Source of the DNA: Elusimicrobiota bacterium
GTDB lineage: Bacteria; Elusimicrobiota; Elusimicrobia; UBA1565; UBA9628
Direction: 5' to 3'
DNA: 60,565 nucleotides
Assembly: GCA_026388095.1 (NCBI GenBank)
Contig: JAPLKL010000030.1
Coordinates: 1-60,565 of the forward strand
Under the pieces are notes generated by a model. The model saw only the letters and a program-made list of their open reading frames with translations, searched no databases and was not told the origin of the DNA. Each line of letters begins with the position of its first letter. The stretch's first letter is position 1. Made by a program: the position numbers and the translations under genes. Shown in pieces: positions 59,973-60,565 of the stretch.

Positions 59973-60565
59973 CTAGAGCGCGTTCAGCAGGCGGCTGAAC
60001 TCGGAGGCGTCGCGGACCCTCTTGCTGGGATCCGGCGCCAGCACAGAGGCCATGAAGGGCTCGACCTCCTGGGGGAGATACGCCGCGATGAAGTTGGGCG
60101 GCACGTACGCCAGGCGCTCCTTCTGGGCGAGGTAATCCGGCCCCTTGAACGGGAGCTCGCCGGTCAGCAGCTCGTAGAGGCACACGCCCAAGGCATAGAT
60201 GTCCGAAGCGCGCCTGGTGTGGCCCAGGTGCTGCTCGGGCGCCATGTAGGCGAGCGTGCCCGACGTTTCGCCCACGGTCAATTGCTGCGAGGTTTCCTGC
60301 GCCACCCGGGCCAGGCCGAAATCAAGAATCTTGATATAGCCTTTGGTGTCGAACATGATGTTGGAGGGTTTGAGGTCTCGGTGCAGGATCTTGGCCTGGT
60401 GGGCGCTGGAGAGCGCGAAGCAGATATGGCCGAAGATCTCTTGGCACTCCTTCAAGGTGAAGCGCTGCCTCTCCTTCAGGATTGCGGACAGGGTCCTGCC
60501 TTCGACGTAATCCAAGACGAGGAAGAGCTCGTCTTTATCCTCGATGATCTCATGGATGCCCACGA
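59973..60565 (-). CDS. Ser/Thr protein kinase, C-terminal part (runs off window)
   Basis: The visible 197 residues are the C-lobe of a Hanks-type kinase: HRDLKPSNIMFD, DFGLARV, GTLAYMAPEQ and SDIYALGVCLYELLTGELPF. The start and the N-lobe (Gly loop and ATP-binding Lys) are outside the window. The protein ends soon after the kinase fold, with no C-terminal sensor domain. It lies 40 bp from the tRNA on the opposite strand. Confidence 0.9.
   Translation of the reverse strand, partial: VGIHEIIEDKDELFLVLDYVEGRTLSAILKERQRFTLKECQEIFGHICFALSSAHQAKILHRDLKPSNIMFDTKGYIKILDFGLARVAQETSQQLTVGETSGTLAYMAPEQHLGHTRRASDIYALGVCLYELLTGELPFKGPDYLAQKERLAYVPPNFIAAYLPQEVEPFMASVLAPDPSKRVRDASEFSRLLNAL

Overview
The window is a GC-rich bacterial chromosome segment with Gram-negative features: many lipoproteins with lipoboxes, a CpaB-type pilus protein, a probable outer-membrane barrel and a PGRP-type amidase. 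Genes are tightly packed, with frequent ATGA or TTGA start/stop overlaps, and -10 boxes of the TATAAT or TATGAT type often lie very close to start codons. The abundance of B12-type radical SAM enzymes, the GC content and the small secreted proteins resemble environmental Elusimicrobiota or related uncultured phyla. This placement is inferred from style only; no marker gene is present to settle it.

Layout. 1-12.5 kb: housekeeping and envelope genes (response regulator, NlpC/P60 lipoprotein, APC permease, prolyl oligopeptidase, CpaB/SAF protein, secreted proteins, DUF362 ferredoxin-like protein, membrane protein). 12.5-34 kb: a large accessory biosynthetic locus. It has an FAD amine-oxidase-like enzyme, six radical SAM enzymes (three B12-binding, two SPASM-like, one tetraether-synthase-like), a UbiU/UbiV-like U32 pair, a GNAT, a PP-loop ATPase with a cysteine desulfurase, an AT-rich methyltransferase, three tandem GT-C-like membrane paralogues and a DegT aminotransferase. 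Together these suggest synthesis and transfer of a modified lipid or glycan; the product is unknown. 34-38.6 kb: a Nudix hydrolase, an AbiEi/AbiEii toxin-antitoxin pair with a palindromic operator, a candidate small RNA, an 11-bp CTATAG repeat array, and an IS110-family (IS1111-like) element with long structured 3' non-coding DNA. 38.6-51.7 kb: a folate operon (SDR, folB, folK, folE), phosphofructokinase and a glycogen-debranching enzyme whose start appears to be CTG, an amidase, an FKBP, and an in-frame fusion of a nucleoside-phosphorylase-like domain to a secreted protein. 51.7-55.7 kb: a beta-lactamase-family protein, an HD hydrolase, an SGNH/TPR protein and a coiled-coil lipoprotein. 55.8-59.9 kb: a 4.1-kb island integrated in a tRNA-Pro gene. 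60 kb: the 3' part of a Ser/Thr kinase gene.

Most noteworthy are: (i) a roughly 247-bp highly structured element with 24-bp imperfect terminal inverted repeats, seen once complete (51724-51970) and once cut by the window edge (1-206), with compensatory stem changes between copies and stop codons supplied to its neighbours; (ii) the tRNA-Pro island, which duplicates the 5' rather than the 3' part of the tRNA and whose tyrosine recombinase has Cys in place of the catalytic Tyr; (iii) the radical SAM/U32/GT-C locus; (iv) the IS1111-like element with its candidate guide RNA region.
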